A DNA stretch of 64,000 nucleotides from Maribellus maritimus. GTDB taxonomy: Bacteria > Bacteroidota > Bacteroidia > Bacteroidales > Prolixibacteraceae. The notes under the pieces were generated by a model. It worked only from the letters and a program-made list of their open reading frames with translations. It did not search any database and was not told the DNA's origin. The position numbers were made by a program, and so were the translations under genes. Below are positions 8,852 through 17,790 of this stretch, piece by piece. The stretch is from positions 62,001-126,000 of the forward strand of contig NZ_JAIKLE010000012.1 in the NCBI RefSeq assembly GCF_022267315.1, written 5' to 3'. Each line of letters begins with the position of its first letter. The first letter of the stretch is position 1.

Positions 8852-9733
8852 TTACAATTTAACACTCGTTATGGCACAGGAACCAAATATCCCGTAACCG
8901 TTTTGAATATTTGAATACATTTGAACCGGCTCAAAAAAAGGCAAATCAGAGGTTTCTTTAATCCGGTTAAGGATTGAAGTTTTTATATACTTGTCATAGT
9001 GCTCATCAGCATTTAAAAAATGAACTGCTTCCGTATAACGGTATTCTGTCGCTTCAATAAAATCAGAAATAACAAAATCCATTGACTGTCCGTCGTACCC
9101 TTCGTCAGACAAACGCACACCCAAAAAAAGTGTAAAGCCGTATTTGACTTCTGTATCAATTTCTTTGTTAAAATCATCTATAAACAGTGTATTAATTTCC
9201 CGACCCCCTCCACCATATTTTACCCCGCTTACTACATTATTCTCATAAATCCAGTAATTATCTTTTCCGGGTTTATCTTTAAGCTGCACATTCAGGTTAT
9301 AAACATCCAAGGTACTGTCATAAGAGGCATGTCCGATAATTTCTTTGGAATATTCAACAACCGGGAAATCAGGAAGGATTGTGGTGGCCGAAATGGTGTT
9401 ATAACTGCCTGCTTCAGCAATAATTTTATATGTTTTCCCTTCTACCGGCCTTTTATTTATCAGGTACCTGCCGTTTCCCTGTGGTTCAAATATGCCGAAT
9501 AACTCATTCCCTTCGTACAACGTAAGATTTCCGTTGTCAACCGTTTCAAATTTCCCTGAATTATCGAGGCGGTGCGACAAGGTTAATTTGGCGCTGACAA
9601 CTGAATCGGGATTAAGAATACAATTCAAACACAATTTGGGTTCGTTGTCAAAATCGAGAGTAACCTCCTCTTCACAGGAGGAAAACAATATCCAAAATCC
9701 TAAAATAATTAAAAAACTCTTTTTTTTCATCAA
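8852..9733 (-). CDS. DUF4249 lipoprotein (right copy)
   Basis: A 293-aa protein with a signal peptide and lipobox (FSSC, Cys at about residue 20), an acidic EEE stretch next, then the DUF4249 pattern (KLCLNCILNPDSVVSAKLTLSH near the start, VQMYSNIQNGYGIFGS near the end). Its length equals that of the left copy. It is the first gene of the right cassette, 10 bp before the receptor start. It probably sits on the outer-membrane surface as the partner of that receptor; this is inferred from the constant gene pairing. Confidence 0.85.
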   Translation of the reverse strand: MMKKKSFLIILGFWILFSSCEEEVTLDFDNEPKLCLNCILNPDSVVSAKLTLSHRLDNSGKFETVDNGNLTLYEGNELFGIFEPQGNGRYLINKRPVEGKTYKIIAEAGSYNTISATTILPDFPVVEYSKEIIGHASYDSTLDVYNLNVQLKDKPGKDNYWIYENNVVSGVKYGGGGREINTLFIDDFNKEIDTEVKYGFTLFLGVRLSDEGYDGQSMDFVISDFIEATEYRYTEAVHFLNADEHYDKYIKTSILNRIKETSDLPFFEPVQMYSNIQNGYGIFGSCAITSVKL

Positions 9734-10210
9734 TCTGTTTCAATAAGAGCAGTGGATAAAACATCTTCTGCTTCCTGATTCTTTTTTAAAGTGTTGGGGT
9801 ACTTTTTGCCCTTGAGACTATTATAAAAAACAAAACATCTGATATTTGTAAAAAACTACAAACATCTTATTTCTCGTTTTTCTTAATGCGTGTTATAAAA
9901 ATATGTGCTACCGGCAGGGGTTCTGTCCTGGAGTAACAAGACGAAAATAACAATTAATCTTTTCTAAACCCGGTTTACTCAAAATAATTTTTTTGGGGGG
10001 GGGATTTAGAACCATTCTAATTTTCAGGAGGGGAAGCAAATTTGCATTTTCTTTCTGCTTGTGAGCGAATAAAAAAAGTAGCATGGAAGCGGGTTATTGC
10101 AGCAGTCCGGGGCCTACTGAATCGATCTCCTTTCAATCCATTCCAACACTCCCGACATTTCCTTTCAGCCAAAATTACGCTCCTGAAAAAACTTTTCATG
10201 ACAATCTTTC
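9734..10210. other. Divergent intergenic region with a long T/G homopolymer
   Basis: About 480 bp between the right cassette (leftward) and rfaE2 (rightward). It includes T7 followed by G9 (9988-10003). An open frame reaches from 10042 into rfaE2, but its codons look non-coding and the rfaE2 promoter lies inside it. No other gene is supported. Confidence 0.5.
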
Positions 10211-10239
10211 TTGTTCTCTGTTTTAGTTTTATACTTTTG
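10211..10239 (+). promoter_or_regulatory. Promoter of rfaE2
   Basis: TTG at 10211-10213, an 18-nt spacer and a perfect TAnnTTTG element (TACTTTTG, 10232-10239) fit the Bacteroidetes primary sigma factor. Transcription would begin a few bases before the ATG at 10252, giving a very short leader. Confidence 0.6.
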
Positions 10240-10251
10240 GGAATTTTTAAA

Positions 10252-10743
10252 ATGGATACAGATATTCAGACAAAGATATTTTCCAGCTTTCAGGATTTTA
10301 AGGCACTTGTAAAAAAGTGGAGAGCAGATAACGAAACCATTGTATTCACCAATGGCTGTTTTGACGTTATTCACCACGGGCATGTTGATTCGCTGGAAAA
10401 ATCGGCTCAACTGGGAACCAAACTGATTGTGGGGTTAAATTCCGATGAATCGGTAAGACTGTTAAAAGGCTTCGATCGCCCTGTAATGGATGAAAAGGCC
10501 CGCGCTATTATCCTTGCTGCTTTTGGTTTTGTTGATGCTGTTATTCTTTTTTCTGAGGAAACTCCTGCAAAATTGGTTGCGCAAATCAATCCCAATGTAC
10601 TGGTAAAAGGGAAACAATACGAAGTTCATGAAATTGCCGGACACGACACGGTTCTAAAAAACGGGGGAAAAGTAATTACACTTGATTTGGTGCCGGGAGT
10701 ATCAACCAGCGATATCATTCAAAAAATAAAAAGTCTGAAATAG
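10252..10743 (+). CDS. rfaE2: D-glycero-beta-D-manno-heptose 1-phosphate adenylyltransferase
   Basis: A 163-aa cytidylyltransferase-fold enzyme that activates heptose 1-phosphate to ADP-heptose for the lipopolysaccharide core. The nucleotide-binding start TNGCFDVIHHGHVDSL (HxGH at about 41-44), the GLNSDESVRLLKG segment and the C-terminal PGVSTSDII signature are all present. It matches the stand-alone C-terminal half of E. coli HldE, as usual in Bacteroidota where kinase and transferase are separate. The frame is open further upstream, but the promoter at 10211-10239 and the domain length both favour the ATG at 10252. Confidence 0.9.
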   Translation: MDTDIQTKIFSSFQDFKALVKKWRADNETIVFTNGCFDVIHHGHVDSLEKSAQLGTKLIVGLNSDESVRLLKGFDRPVMDEKARAIILAAFGFVDAVILFSEETPAKLVAQINPNVLVKGKQYEVHEIAGHDTVLKNGGKVITLDLVPGVSTSDIIQKIKSLK

Positions 10744-10762
10744 ACAACTTAAAGAAAAGAGA

Positions 10763-10770
10763 TACCTTTG
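10763..10770 (+). promoter_or_regulatory. Candidate -7 element for radA
   Basis: TACCTTTG matches TAnnTTTG and lies 40 bp before the radA ATG. No TTG is seen at the expected upstream distance, so the call rests on one element only. Confidence 0.4.
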
Positions 10771-10809
10771 TGCAACTGAACGTTTAGCAACACAAAGAGC
10801 AACAAGGCT

Positions 10810-12168
10810 ATGCCGGCAACAAAATCGATATACACGTGCCAGAACTGTGGTTTTCAATCTCCAAAATGGATGGGGAAATGCACTTCATGTGGCGAGTGGA
10901 ATACTTTTTTGGAAGAAATTATTGAAAAAAAGAAAAGTGCCGCAAAAGTGGCTGCCCGGCACTTGGGAAACCAGCCGATAACATTGGAAAATATTCAAGC
11001 CGCAAAAACACAACGGATTGTTGCCGGAATTAAGGAATTCGACCGTGTACTTGGTGGCGGAATAGTTCCCGGCTCATTGATTCTTTTGGGCGGTGATCCG
11101 GGAATCGGAAAATCGACACTGGCTCTGCAGCTGGCACTTAAATTAAACAAACAAAAAATTTTGTATACATCGGGAGAAGAGAGTCTGCAACAGATAAAAC
11201 TTCGTGCCGAGCGACTAAACATCAGCAACAACAATTGTCTTTTTCTGAGTGAAACTTCACTGGAAAATCTGCTCGCACATTCCGAACAAATTCAACCCGA
11301 TGTTTTGATTATCGATTCCATTCAAACCATTTCAACAGAAAATATTGAATCTTCACCCGGGTCAGTTTCACAGGTTCGTGAGTGTACTTCGGCCATTTTA
11401 AGATTTGCAAAAAAAAGCGGAGTTGCAGTTGTTCTTATCGGTCATATCAATAAGGAAGGAAGTATTGCCGGCCCCAAAGTGCTGGAGCATATTGTAGACA
11501 CCGTTTTGCAATTTGAAGGTGATACCAATTACATGTACCGGATTTTACGTTCGAACAAAAACCGCTTTGGCTCCACCAACGAACTGGGTATTTTTGAAAT
11601 GCGCAGTGACGGATTACGGGAAATTACCAATCCTTCGGAGCAACTGATTTCAAAAGTAAGCGACGATGTGAGCGGCACAGCCATTGCTGCCACAATTGAA
11701 GGAATTCGCCCTATTTTAATCGAAATTCAGGCGCTGGTAAGTTCAGCTGCCTACGGAACACCACAGCGCTCATCCACCGGATTTGATTTACGCCGGCTAA
11801 ATATGTTGCTGGCGGTTCTGGAAAAACGAGCCGGTTTTAAACTCATTCAAAAAGATGTGTTTCTGAATATTGCCGGCGGATTAAAAATAAACGACCCGGC
11901 TACCGATTTGGCTGTCATCTGCTCTATTCTCTCTTCAAATATCGACATTCCCATCGACCATAAAATTTGTTTTGCGGGCGAGGTGGGATTAACAGGCGAA
12001 ATTCGTGCAGTAAACCGAATTGAACAACGAATAGCCGAAGCCGCCAAACTGGGGTTCAAAAAAATCATTATCCCCTCACTAAACAAAGGATTTGATGCAT
12101 CCGGATTTGGAATTGATATTGTAAAAACCAGCCGTGTTGAAGAAGTCTTCAGAAGTATTTTCGGATAA
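10810..12168 (+). CDS. radA: DNA repair protein RadA
   Basis: A 452-aa RecA-like ATPase that promotes branch migration in recombinational repair. Residues 10-27 carry the four-cysteine zinc finger (C10, C13, C24, C27). The Walker A motif GGDPGIGKS is at 94-102, Walker B is at LIIDSIQT, and the RadA-specific KNRFG motif is near residue 250. The C-terminal third is the Lon-like domain (TGFDLRRLNMLLAVLEKR, GEVGLTGEIRAV). Length and domain order are those of the family. It follows rfaE2 by 66 bp. Confidence 0.96.
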   Translation: MPATKSIYTCQNCGFQSPKWMGKCTSCGEWNTFLEEIIEKKKSAAKVAARHLGNQPITLENIQAAKTQRIVAGIKEFDRVLGGGIVPGSLILLGGDPGIGKSTLALQLALKLNKQKILYTSGEESLQQIKLRAERLNISNNNCLFLSETSLENLLAHSEQIQPDVLIIDSIQTISTENIESSPGSVSQVRECTSAILRFAKKSGVAVVLIGHINKEGSIAGPKVLEHIVDTVLQFEGDTNYMYRILRSNKNRFGSTNELGIFEMRSDGLREITNPSEQLISKVSDDVSGTAIAATIEGIRPILIEIQALVSSAAYGTPQRSSTGFDLRRLNMLLAVLEKRAGFKLIQKDVFLNIAGGLKINDPATDLAVICSILSSNIDIPIDHKICFAGEVGLTGEIRAVNRIEQRIAEAAKLGFKKIIIPSLNKGFDASGFGIDIVKTSRVEEVFRSIFG

Positions 12169-12233
12169 AATAGCTTTTTTTAACCATTTGAATATTGAAA
12201 AGTCAAGGAACAATTTATAATTTGGCCCCCTGA

Positions 12234-12620
12234 ATGAAAAAGAACATCATCATAATCATCTTTACAATTTTGGGTTTTGCAGCCTGCGACGAGCCAACGG
12301 TTGAAAAACCCGAGAATTTGGTCAAAGAAAACCAAATGATTGATATGCTTATCGATGTCCACCTTGCTGAAGCAACCTATTACAATCGCAACCGGCAGGA
12401 TTCAACCATTAAAAACACTACATCCGCTGATTTTTACTACGCTATTTTAGATAAATACCAGGTTCCGGATTCTGTTTTTGAAAAATCGCTTATATTCTAT
12501 CTTAGCAAACCCAAGAATTTTGAAAAAATGTACCGGAAAGTACAAAGCCGGTTAAGCGAAATGGAACAGGATTTATCGGGACGTAAAAACGAATTGCTTG
12601 AATTTGAGGATGAAAGATAA
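12234..12620 (+). CDS. DUF4296 lipoprotein
   Basis: A 128-aa protein with a short lipoprotein signal (GFAAC, Cys18) followed by the DUF4296 pattern: an MIDMLIDVHLAEA helix, FYYAILDKYQVPDSVFEKSL, and a basic-acidic C-terminal helix. DUF4296 proteins are small envelope lipoproteins of Bacteroidota without a known function. It ends 6 bp before the amidohydrolase gene and is probably translated from the same message. Confidence 0.8.
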   Translation: MKKNIIIIIFTILGFAACDEPTVEKPENLVKENQMIDMLIDVHLAEATYYNRNRQDSTIKNTTSADFYYAILDKYQVPDSVFEKSLIFYLSKPKNFEKMYRKVQSRLSEMEQDLSGRKNELLEFEDER

Positions 12621-12626
12621 TTCACC

Positions 12627-13820
12627 GTGAGGAAACTTTCTGCTACATATATTTTCCCCGGAAATAGTGCACCTGTAAAAAACGGAATTCTGATTTGCGA
12701 AGACGACGGAACAATTATTGAAATTCAGCAACAAAAAGAGAATCAGCCGGAACAGGCAGGTCTTGAGTTTTACAGTGGTATTTTAGTACCGGGTTTTGTA
12801 AATACCCATTGCCACCTCGAACTTTCGCACATGAAAGATGTAATCCCCGAAAAAACCAGTATCAGCGACTTTGTAAAAGACATCAACCGCTTACGCAATA
12901 ACGAAACAAAAAATCAGGAGGAGATCGTTCGAAAGACCGACCGAAAAATGTGGGCCAACGGAATTGCAGCGGTGGGCGATATTGCCAATTCATCTGTTAC
13001 GATTCCAACAAAGCTAAAAAGTAAAATTCAGTATCATACTTTTGTTGAATCATTTGGATTTCATCCTTCGCGAGCAGAAAAATCATTTTCAATCGCACAA
13101 GAGGTAAAAAATCAGTTTGCAGAAAACGGGCTGTCAGCGTCAATTACTCCTCATTCGTCTTATTCGGTTTCCGAACCACTTTTTAAAAAGATTAGGAAAG
13201 ACGCAGCAACTGAAAAAAGTATGCTGAGTATACACAACCAGGAAAGTAAAGCCGAGGAACAATTCTTTGTCGACGGCACAGGTTCAATTTTACATCATTT
13301 TAAAAATAACCTCGGAATAGATACTTCGTTCTGGAAAGCCACAGGAAAAAGCTCCATTTCCTCTGTATTAAAACATTTGCCGGAGGAAAACCAACTTCTG
13401 CTTGTGCACAACACATTTACAAAAAAGAAAGATATTGAGAACCTGAAAGAGCACCGCTCGCTATCCAATACTTTTTTTGTTCTTTGTCCGCTTTCAAATC
13501 TGTACATCGAAAACCAACTGCCACCGGTAGAATTATTTCAAAACGAAAATCTTCCTATTTGTCTGGGAACCGATAGTCTGGCTTCCAATCATCAGCTTTC
13601 TGTTTTGGCAGAGATGCTTACTATCCAGGAAAATTTCCCGGGAATACATTTGGAAGAAATCATCCGGTGGGGATGTTACAACGGAGCAAGGGCACTTAAA
13701 ATGGAAACACATCTGGGAAGTTTTGAAACAGGAAAGAAACCCGGAATTAATCTGATTACAGGCATCGATTTCAAGCACATGAAACTTACCGGAAGAAGCA
13801 AGTTAAAAAGACTTTCTTAG
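12627..13820 (+). CDS. Amidohydrolase family protein (deaminase-like)
   Basis: A 397-aa metal-dependent hydrolase. The start is a GTG, 6 bp after the previous gene. Residues about 50-65 hold the beta-strand and metal motif PGFVNTHCHLELSH (HxH). A later His (SITPHSSYSVSE), LSIHNQES, and CLGTDSLASNHQLS with the catalytic Asp match the superfamily of cytosine/S-adenosylhomocysteine-type deaminases. The substrate cannot be told from sequence alone. An aminofutalosine-type deaminase is one possibility for a Bacteroidota genome, but nothing nearby supports it. Confidence 0.8.
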   Translation: MRKLSATYIFPGNSAPVKNGILICEDDGTIIEIQQQKENQPEQAGLEFYSGILVPGFVNTHCHLELSHMKDVIPEKTSISDFVKDINRLRNNETKNQEEIVRKTDRKMWANGIAAVGDIANSSVTIPTKLKSKIQYHTFVESFGFHPSRAEKSFSIAQEVKNQFAENGLSASITPHSSYSVSEPLFKKIRKDAATEKSMLSIHNQESKAEEQFFVDGTGSILHHFKNNLGIDTSFWKATGKSSISSVLKHLPEENQLLLVHNTFTKKKDIENLKEHRSLSNTFFVLCPLSNLYIENQLPPVELFQNENLPICLGTDSLASNHQLSVLAEMLTIQENFPGIHLEEIIRWGCYNGARALKMETHLGSFETGKKPGINLITGIDFKHMKLTGRSKLKRLS

Positions 13821-13887
13821 AAAAGTGTGAGTCGCAATCCGCAGGAAAAAATAACTCTTCATATTCGAAAATCGGAATTCTTCAGGC

Positions 13888-13895
13888 TATCTTTG
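13888..13895 (+). promoter_or_regulatory. Candidate -7 element for the radical-SAM gene
   Basis: TATCTTTG fits TAnnTTTG and lies 14 bp before the ATG at 13910, so the leader would be very short. The -33 region has TTCG rather than TTG. Confidence 0.45.
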
Positions 13896-13909
13896 CAAAA
13901 ATTTTTAAG

Positions 13910-14689
13910 ATGGCTACTTTTCTTTTTGATGAGATTATTTTTGGGCCGGTAAAAAGCCGGCGTCTTGGTGTTTCGCTCGGAATCAACCTGATGCCTACCC
14001 ATACAAAAATCTGTTCTTTTGATTGTATTTATTGCGAATGTGGTCGCAATCCCAAAAAACGGGAAGAAAAAGCGAAACTGCCCGCTCGCGAAGAAGTGAA
14101 AAAAAGACTTGCCGAAGTGTTAAAAAAAATGGTAGCTGAAAGCCAGTTGCCCGATGTAATTACATTTGCCGGAAACGGAGAACCAACACTTCATCCTGAG
14201 TTTGCAGAAATAATTAACGACACCATTGAACTACGTAACCAGTTTACACCAAATGCAAGAATTGCAGTTTTATCAAATGCCACCATGCTTCACAAAAAAC
14301 CGGTGTTCGGGGCGCTGAAAAAAATAGAAGACAACATTCAAAAACTCGATTCGGCATTTGAAAAAACCGTTGAACAAATGGATTGTCCACAGGGATATTT
14401 CAATTTGAAAAAAGTAGTGGAACAACTCACTGATTTTAAGGGAAACGTAATTATTCAAACCATGTTTATTCGTGGCTGCTACAAAAGGAAAACCATTGAT
14501 AACACTACTGAAAAAGAGGTTTTGGCCTGGATTGAACTGCTCAAAAAAATAAATCCCAGGCAGGTAATGATATATACCATTGCCCGGGACACACCGATCG
14601 ATACCCTGGAAAAAGTTCCGCTTCCCGACCTGAATCAAATAGCCAAACAAGTGGAACAAGCCGGATTCTCCGTGCAGGTTTCCGGATAG
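13910..14689 (+). CDS. Radical SAM protein, COG0731-like
   Basis: A 259-aa iron-sulfur enzyme. The cluster motif CSFDCIYC (Cys35, Cys39, Cys42) binds the 4Fe-4S cluster, and ITFAGNGEPTLHPEF is the usual GGEP-like SAM contact. The family (often annotated Fe-S oxidoreductase) is related to the tRNA wybutosine enzyme Tyw1, but bacterial members have no settled substrate. It is convergent with the DUF2147 gene. Confidence 0.85.
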   Translation: MATFLFDEIIFGPVKSRRLGVSLGINLMPTHTKICSFDCIYCECGRNPKKREEKAKLPAREEVKKRLAEVLKKMVAESQLPDVITFAGNGEPTLHPEFAEIINDTIELRNQFTPNARIAVLSNATMLHKKPVFGALKKIEDNIQKLDSAFEKTVEQMDCPQGYFNLKKVVEQLTDFKGNVIIQTMFIRGCYKRKTIDNTTEKEVLAWIELLKKINPRQVMIYTIARDTPIDTLEKVPLPDLNQIAKQVEQAGFSVQVSG

Positions 14690-14722
14690 TTCCTACAAAA
14701 TATTTGTAACGAAAAAGACTAT

Positions 14723-15166
14723 CTATAAAGTCGTGCGGTACCACTCCGAGCTGCGGCCCAACCAGCGCATTCCCCCAACAAAACCCTTTAGTTTGAGCAG
14801 ATCTTCGTTTTCCATCCAGCCGTAACAATCATAGGTATTCCCCGATTTTGGATCATAAATTGTTCCTTCTTTCCATTCTTCCTTTTTGGCATTGTATTCA
14901 AAACCGCTTAAAATCTGCAAGCCTACAATCGAACGATCGCGTAATTCCGGTTCCGGATTTTCCTTATCTTTTGGTGGTTGTCCGTTTTCATACTTTTCGG
15001 GAATCATATAAACTATGGTTCCGATATATTTCCCGTCCTTCTTTTCAACTTCAATTTTTGTCGTTTTCTCATCGTTCCACCAAACACCCAGAATTTTATC
15101 GGCATCCTGCGAAAATCCGGCGATAGCATACGTTGCCAGTAAAAAAAGAACAAATAACTTTTTCAT
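14723..15166 (-). CDS. DUF2147 exported protein
   Basis: A 147-aa protein with a signal peptide (ending AGFSQ) and the DUF2147 core: ILGVWWNDEKTTKIEVEK near the start, GKYIGTIVYM, a GLQILSGFEY segment, and GTIYDPKSGNTYDCY near the end. The fold is predicted to be a small lipocalin-like beta barrel in the periplasm. No function is established. It is transcribed on its own, toward the radical-SAM gene. Confidence 0.85.
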   Translation of the reverse strand: MKKLFVLFLLATYAIAGFSQDADKILGVWWNDEKTTKIEVEKKDGKYIGTIVYMIPEKYENGQPPKDKENPEPELRDRSIVGLQILSGFEYNAKKEEWKEGTIYDPKSGNTYDCYGWMENEDLLKLKGFVGGMRWLGRSSEWYRTTL

Positions 15167-15319
15167 ACGTTAAGCTTTTTAGTTTACAATAAATTTCCTC
15201 TATTTTAGAAGTAAAGTCTATAGCTGAAATTGAATATTTTAATGGAATAAATATATAATTATTTGAAATTCAATTGGTAAATTTCCACGTCTTTTTTGAA
15301 TTTCACTAAAAATACCAAA

Positions 15320-17707
15320 ATGCGAACACTAAAACGAATTTTACTGGGTCTGCTGATTTTAATCGTCATTGTTGTTGCAGCCGGATACATTTTGTTAAAG
15401 AGTATGCAAAACGACGCCCTCCCCGACTACAACCGGGATTTAACATTTTCCCGGCTAACTGACAGCGTATCCGTTTTCCGTGATGAAAATGGAATCCCGC
15501 ACATTTTCGCACAGAATGAAAAAGATTTATACCGCGCTGTTGGATTTGTAATGGCACAAGACCGCTTGTGGCAAATGGATTTATTACGCAGGGTCACACA
15601 GGGCCGGTTGTCTGAAATTATGGGGAAAGATCAGATAAACACTGATTTGTTGATGCGTTCGCTCCGCATTCAGGAAAAGTCGGAACAAATACTCCAAACA
15701 TCGTCTCCTGAAATCGTTGCTGCGCTGGAGGCCTTTTCCGAAGGGTTTAACTATTTTATTGAACGAAATCCTCTACCCCCCGAATTTCGTGTTTTAGGGT
15801 ATCATCCGGAATACTGGGAACCTGTTCACTCCATAAACTTAATTGGTTATATGGCCTGGGATTTAAGTTCCGGCTGGGGTTCTGAAATATTTCTGCACAA
15901 CATCAAAAAAGAAATAAATCCCGAACAACTGGCAGAACTTATCCCCGACATGAAAAACCAGCCCACAGAAGTATTTCCGGATTTTACACTCCCGGAAGAA
16001 AAAATTGCTGAAACCTTACTATCTGCCAGTGAAAATCTGGAAAAAATGGGCATTGAAATTTTTCACGGAAGTAACAACTGGGCAATTTCGGGCAAAAAAA
16101 GTAAAACAGGCAAACCGATTCTGGCCAACGACATGCACCTAGGACTTTTTGCACCGGGAATATGGTATCAAATCCACCAAAGTGTACCGGGAAAACTAAA
16201 TGTCACCGGTCTGGCCATCCCGGGCCAACCATTTATCATTGCCGGCCATAACGATTCCATTGCCTGGGGAATGACCAATGTAATGGTTGATGACCTTGAT
16301 TTTTATGCCGAAAAACTGAACGAAGATTCAACAAAATATTTATTTGACGGCGAGTGGAAAGACCTTATCATTCAGGAAGAAATTATAAAAACCAAGGAAG
16401 GCGACGAAATTCATGAGACCTTAAAATTTACACACCGCGGGCCATTGGTAAACCGTTTTAAACACGAAAAAGAAACTCCGCTTTCCGTTCGTTGGCTTGG
16501 AAATGAAATGAGCAATGAAATACGGACTGTTTTCCTGTTAAACCGGGCAAATAACTGGAGCGACTTCCGCGATGCTGTAAAGACTTTTATTTCGGTGAGC
16601 CAGAATATTGTTTATGCCGATGTAGAAGGAAATATTGGTTTACAATGCAGTGCCGGAATTCCCGTTCGGGAAGGAAACGGCATTCAGATTTACCCCGGCG
16701 ACAGCAGCAAATACGACTGGAAAGGTATTGTACCTTTTGAAGAACTTCCTTATGAATTAAATCCTGGGCGGGGTTATGTTTCTTCGGCAAATAACAAAAC
16801 GGTTCCGGATGACTATCCCTATTACGTCAGTCACTGGTTTGCCGTGCCCAACCGGATAAACCGAATCAGGGAAATGTTGCAGGAAAAGGAAAAGCTGGGA
16901 ATTGAAGATTTTAAAAAAATGCATGCCGATTACAAATCAAAAAAAGCGGAAAAATTTACTCCCGTTTTTCTTGAGGCATTGGCTGCTGCACCGGATCTGA
17001 ATGAAACAGAAAAAGAGGCTCAGAAAAAACTCGCAACCTGGAATTTTGTGCTGACACGGGAAAGCCAGGCAACATCGGTTTTTGAAATATTGTACCGGAA
17101 AGTATGTGAAAATCTGGTGAAAGACGAACTGTCAGAAGAAAGTTTTAAAGCAATAAAAAGCCAGCGTTCAATGCTTGAAAACCTGATGTTAAGCATTTTA
17201 TCAGGCAAAAAATCGGACTGGATTGACGATAAAAACACCACAGAAACCGAAACCTTTAATGATATAATCGTCCGCTCTTTTAAGGAAACGGTGGCAGATC
17301 TGACTGCTCAGCTTGGAAACAACGTGGAAGACTGGAACTGGAGCAAAATTCACACGTTTACCATGAGTCATCCTTTAGGAGTGGTAAATGCTCTGGATAA
17401 AGCATTTAAACTCAATCGCGGACCATACGGAGTTCCCGGAAGTTTTCATACGGTAAGCCCTTTTTCCTATTCCTATAATAACCTGTACACAGTAAATCAC
17501 GGGGCTTCTCACCGCCATATTTTTGATGCAGGGAACTGGGATGCTTCCAAAACCATTATCCCGACGGGAACCAGCGGAATTCCTTCCAGTGACTTTTACC
17601 TCGACCAATTGGAAAGATATTTAAATAATGAATACCACGCAGATCCATTCTCAAAAACCGAAGTTAAAAAAGCAGCAACTTATAAAATGAGTCTAAAACC
17701 GGAATAA
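15320..17707 (+). CDS. Penicillin acylase family protein
   Basis: A 795-aa Ntn hydrolase anchored by one N-terminal transmembrane helix (about residues 7-27). The precursor has an alpha-chain region (GIPHIFAQNEKDLYRAVGFVMAQDRLWQMDLLRR), then the autocleavage site G-Ser251 in HGSNNWAISG, where the new N-terminal Ser becomes the nucleophile. The beta chain follows (GHNDSIAWGMTNVMVDD). Family members cut amides such as beta-lactam side chains or acyl-homoserine lactones; the substrate here is unknown. I chose the ATG at 15320 over an upstream TTG at 15296. It ends in a good terminator at 17737. Confidence 0.88.
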   Translation: MRTLKRILLGLLILIVIVVAAGYILLKSMQNDALPDYNRDLTFSRLTDSVSVFRDENGIPHIFAQNEKDLYRAVGFVMAQDRLWQMDLLRRVTQGRLSEIMGKDQINTDLLMRSLRIQEKSEQILQTSSPEIVAALEAFSEGFNYFIERNPLPPEFRVLGYHPEYWEPVHSINLIGYMAWDLSSGWGSEIFLHNIKKEINPEQLAELIPDMKNQPTEVFPDFTLPEEKIAETLLSASENLEKMGIEIFHGSNNWAISGKKSKTGKPILANDMHLGLFAPGIWYQIHQSVPGKLNVTGLAIPGQPFIIAGHNDSIAWGMTNVMVDDLDFYAEKLNEDSTKYLFDGEWKDLIIQEEIIKTKEGDEIHETLKFTHRGPLVNRFKHEKETPLSVRWLGNEMSNEIRTVFLLNRANNWSDFRDAVKTFISVSQNIVYADVEGNIGLQCSAGIPVREGNGIQIYPGDSSKYDWKGIVPFEELPYELNPGRGYVSSANNKTVPDDYPYYVSHWFAVPNRINRIREMLQEKEKLGIEDFKKMHADYKSKKAEKFTPVFLEALAAAPDLNETEKEAQKKLATWNFVLTRESQATSVFEILYRKVCENLVKDELSEESFKAIKSQRSMLENLMLSILSGKKSDWIDDKNTTETETFNDIIVRSFKETVADLTAQLGNNVEDWNWSKIHTFTMSHPLGVVNALDKAFKLNRGPYGVPGSFHTVSPFSYSYNNLYTVNHGASHRHIFDAGNWDASKTIIPTGTSGIPSSDFYLDQLERYLNNEYHADPFSKTEVKKAATYKMSLKPE

Positions 17708-17736
17708 TACACAACACGATATTATAAAAAGATTTT

Positions 17737-17769
17737 GAGCCTGTCGAAACCCGGCGGGCTCTTTTTTTG
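17737..17769 (+). terminator. Intrinsic terminator of the penicillin acylase gene
   Basis: GAGCC (17737-17741) pairs with GGCTC (17757-17761) and is followed directly by seven T. It lies 29 bp after the stop codon. Confidence 0.75.
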
Positions 17770-17790
17770 TTCAAGAATAAAAGACAGCTT

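Noticed and set aside
10042-10251. N-terminal extension of RfaE2
   Set aside because: The rfaE2 promoter lies inside it, the translation is basic and unrelated, and the family begins at the ATG at 10252.
15296-15319. TTG start for the penicillin acylase
   Set aside because: The ATG at 15320 directly begins the membrane anchor; the extra eight residues have no support.
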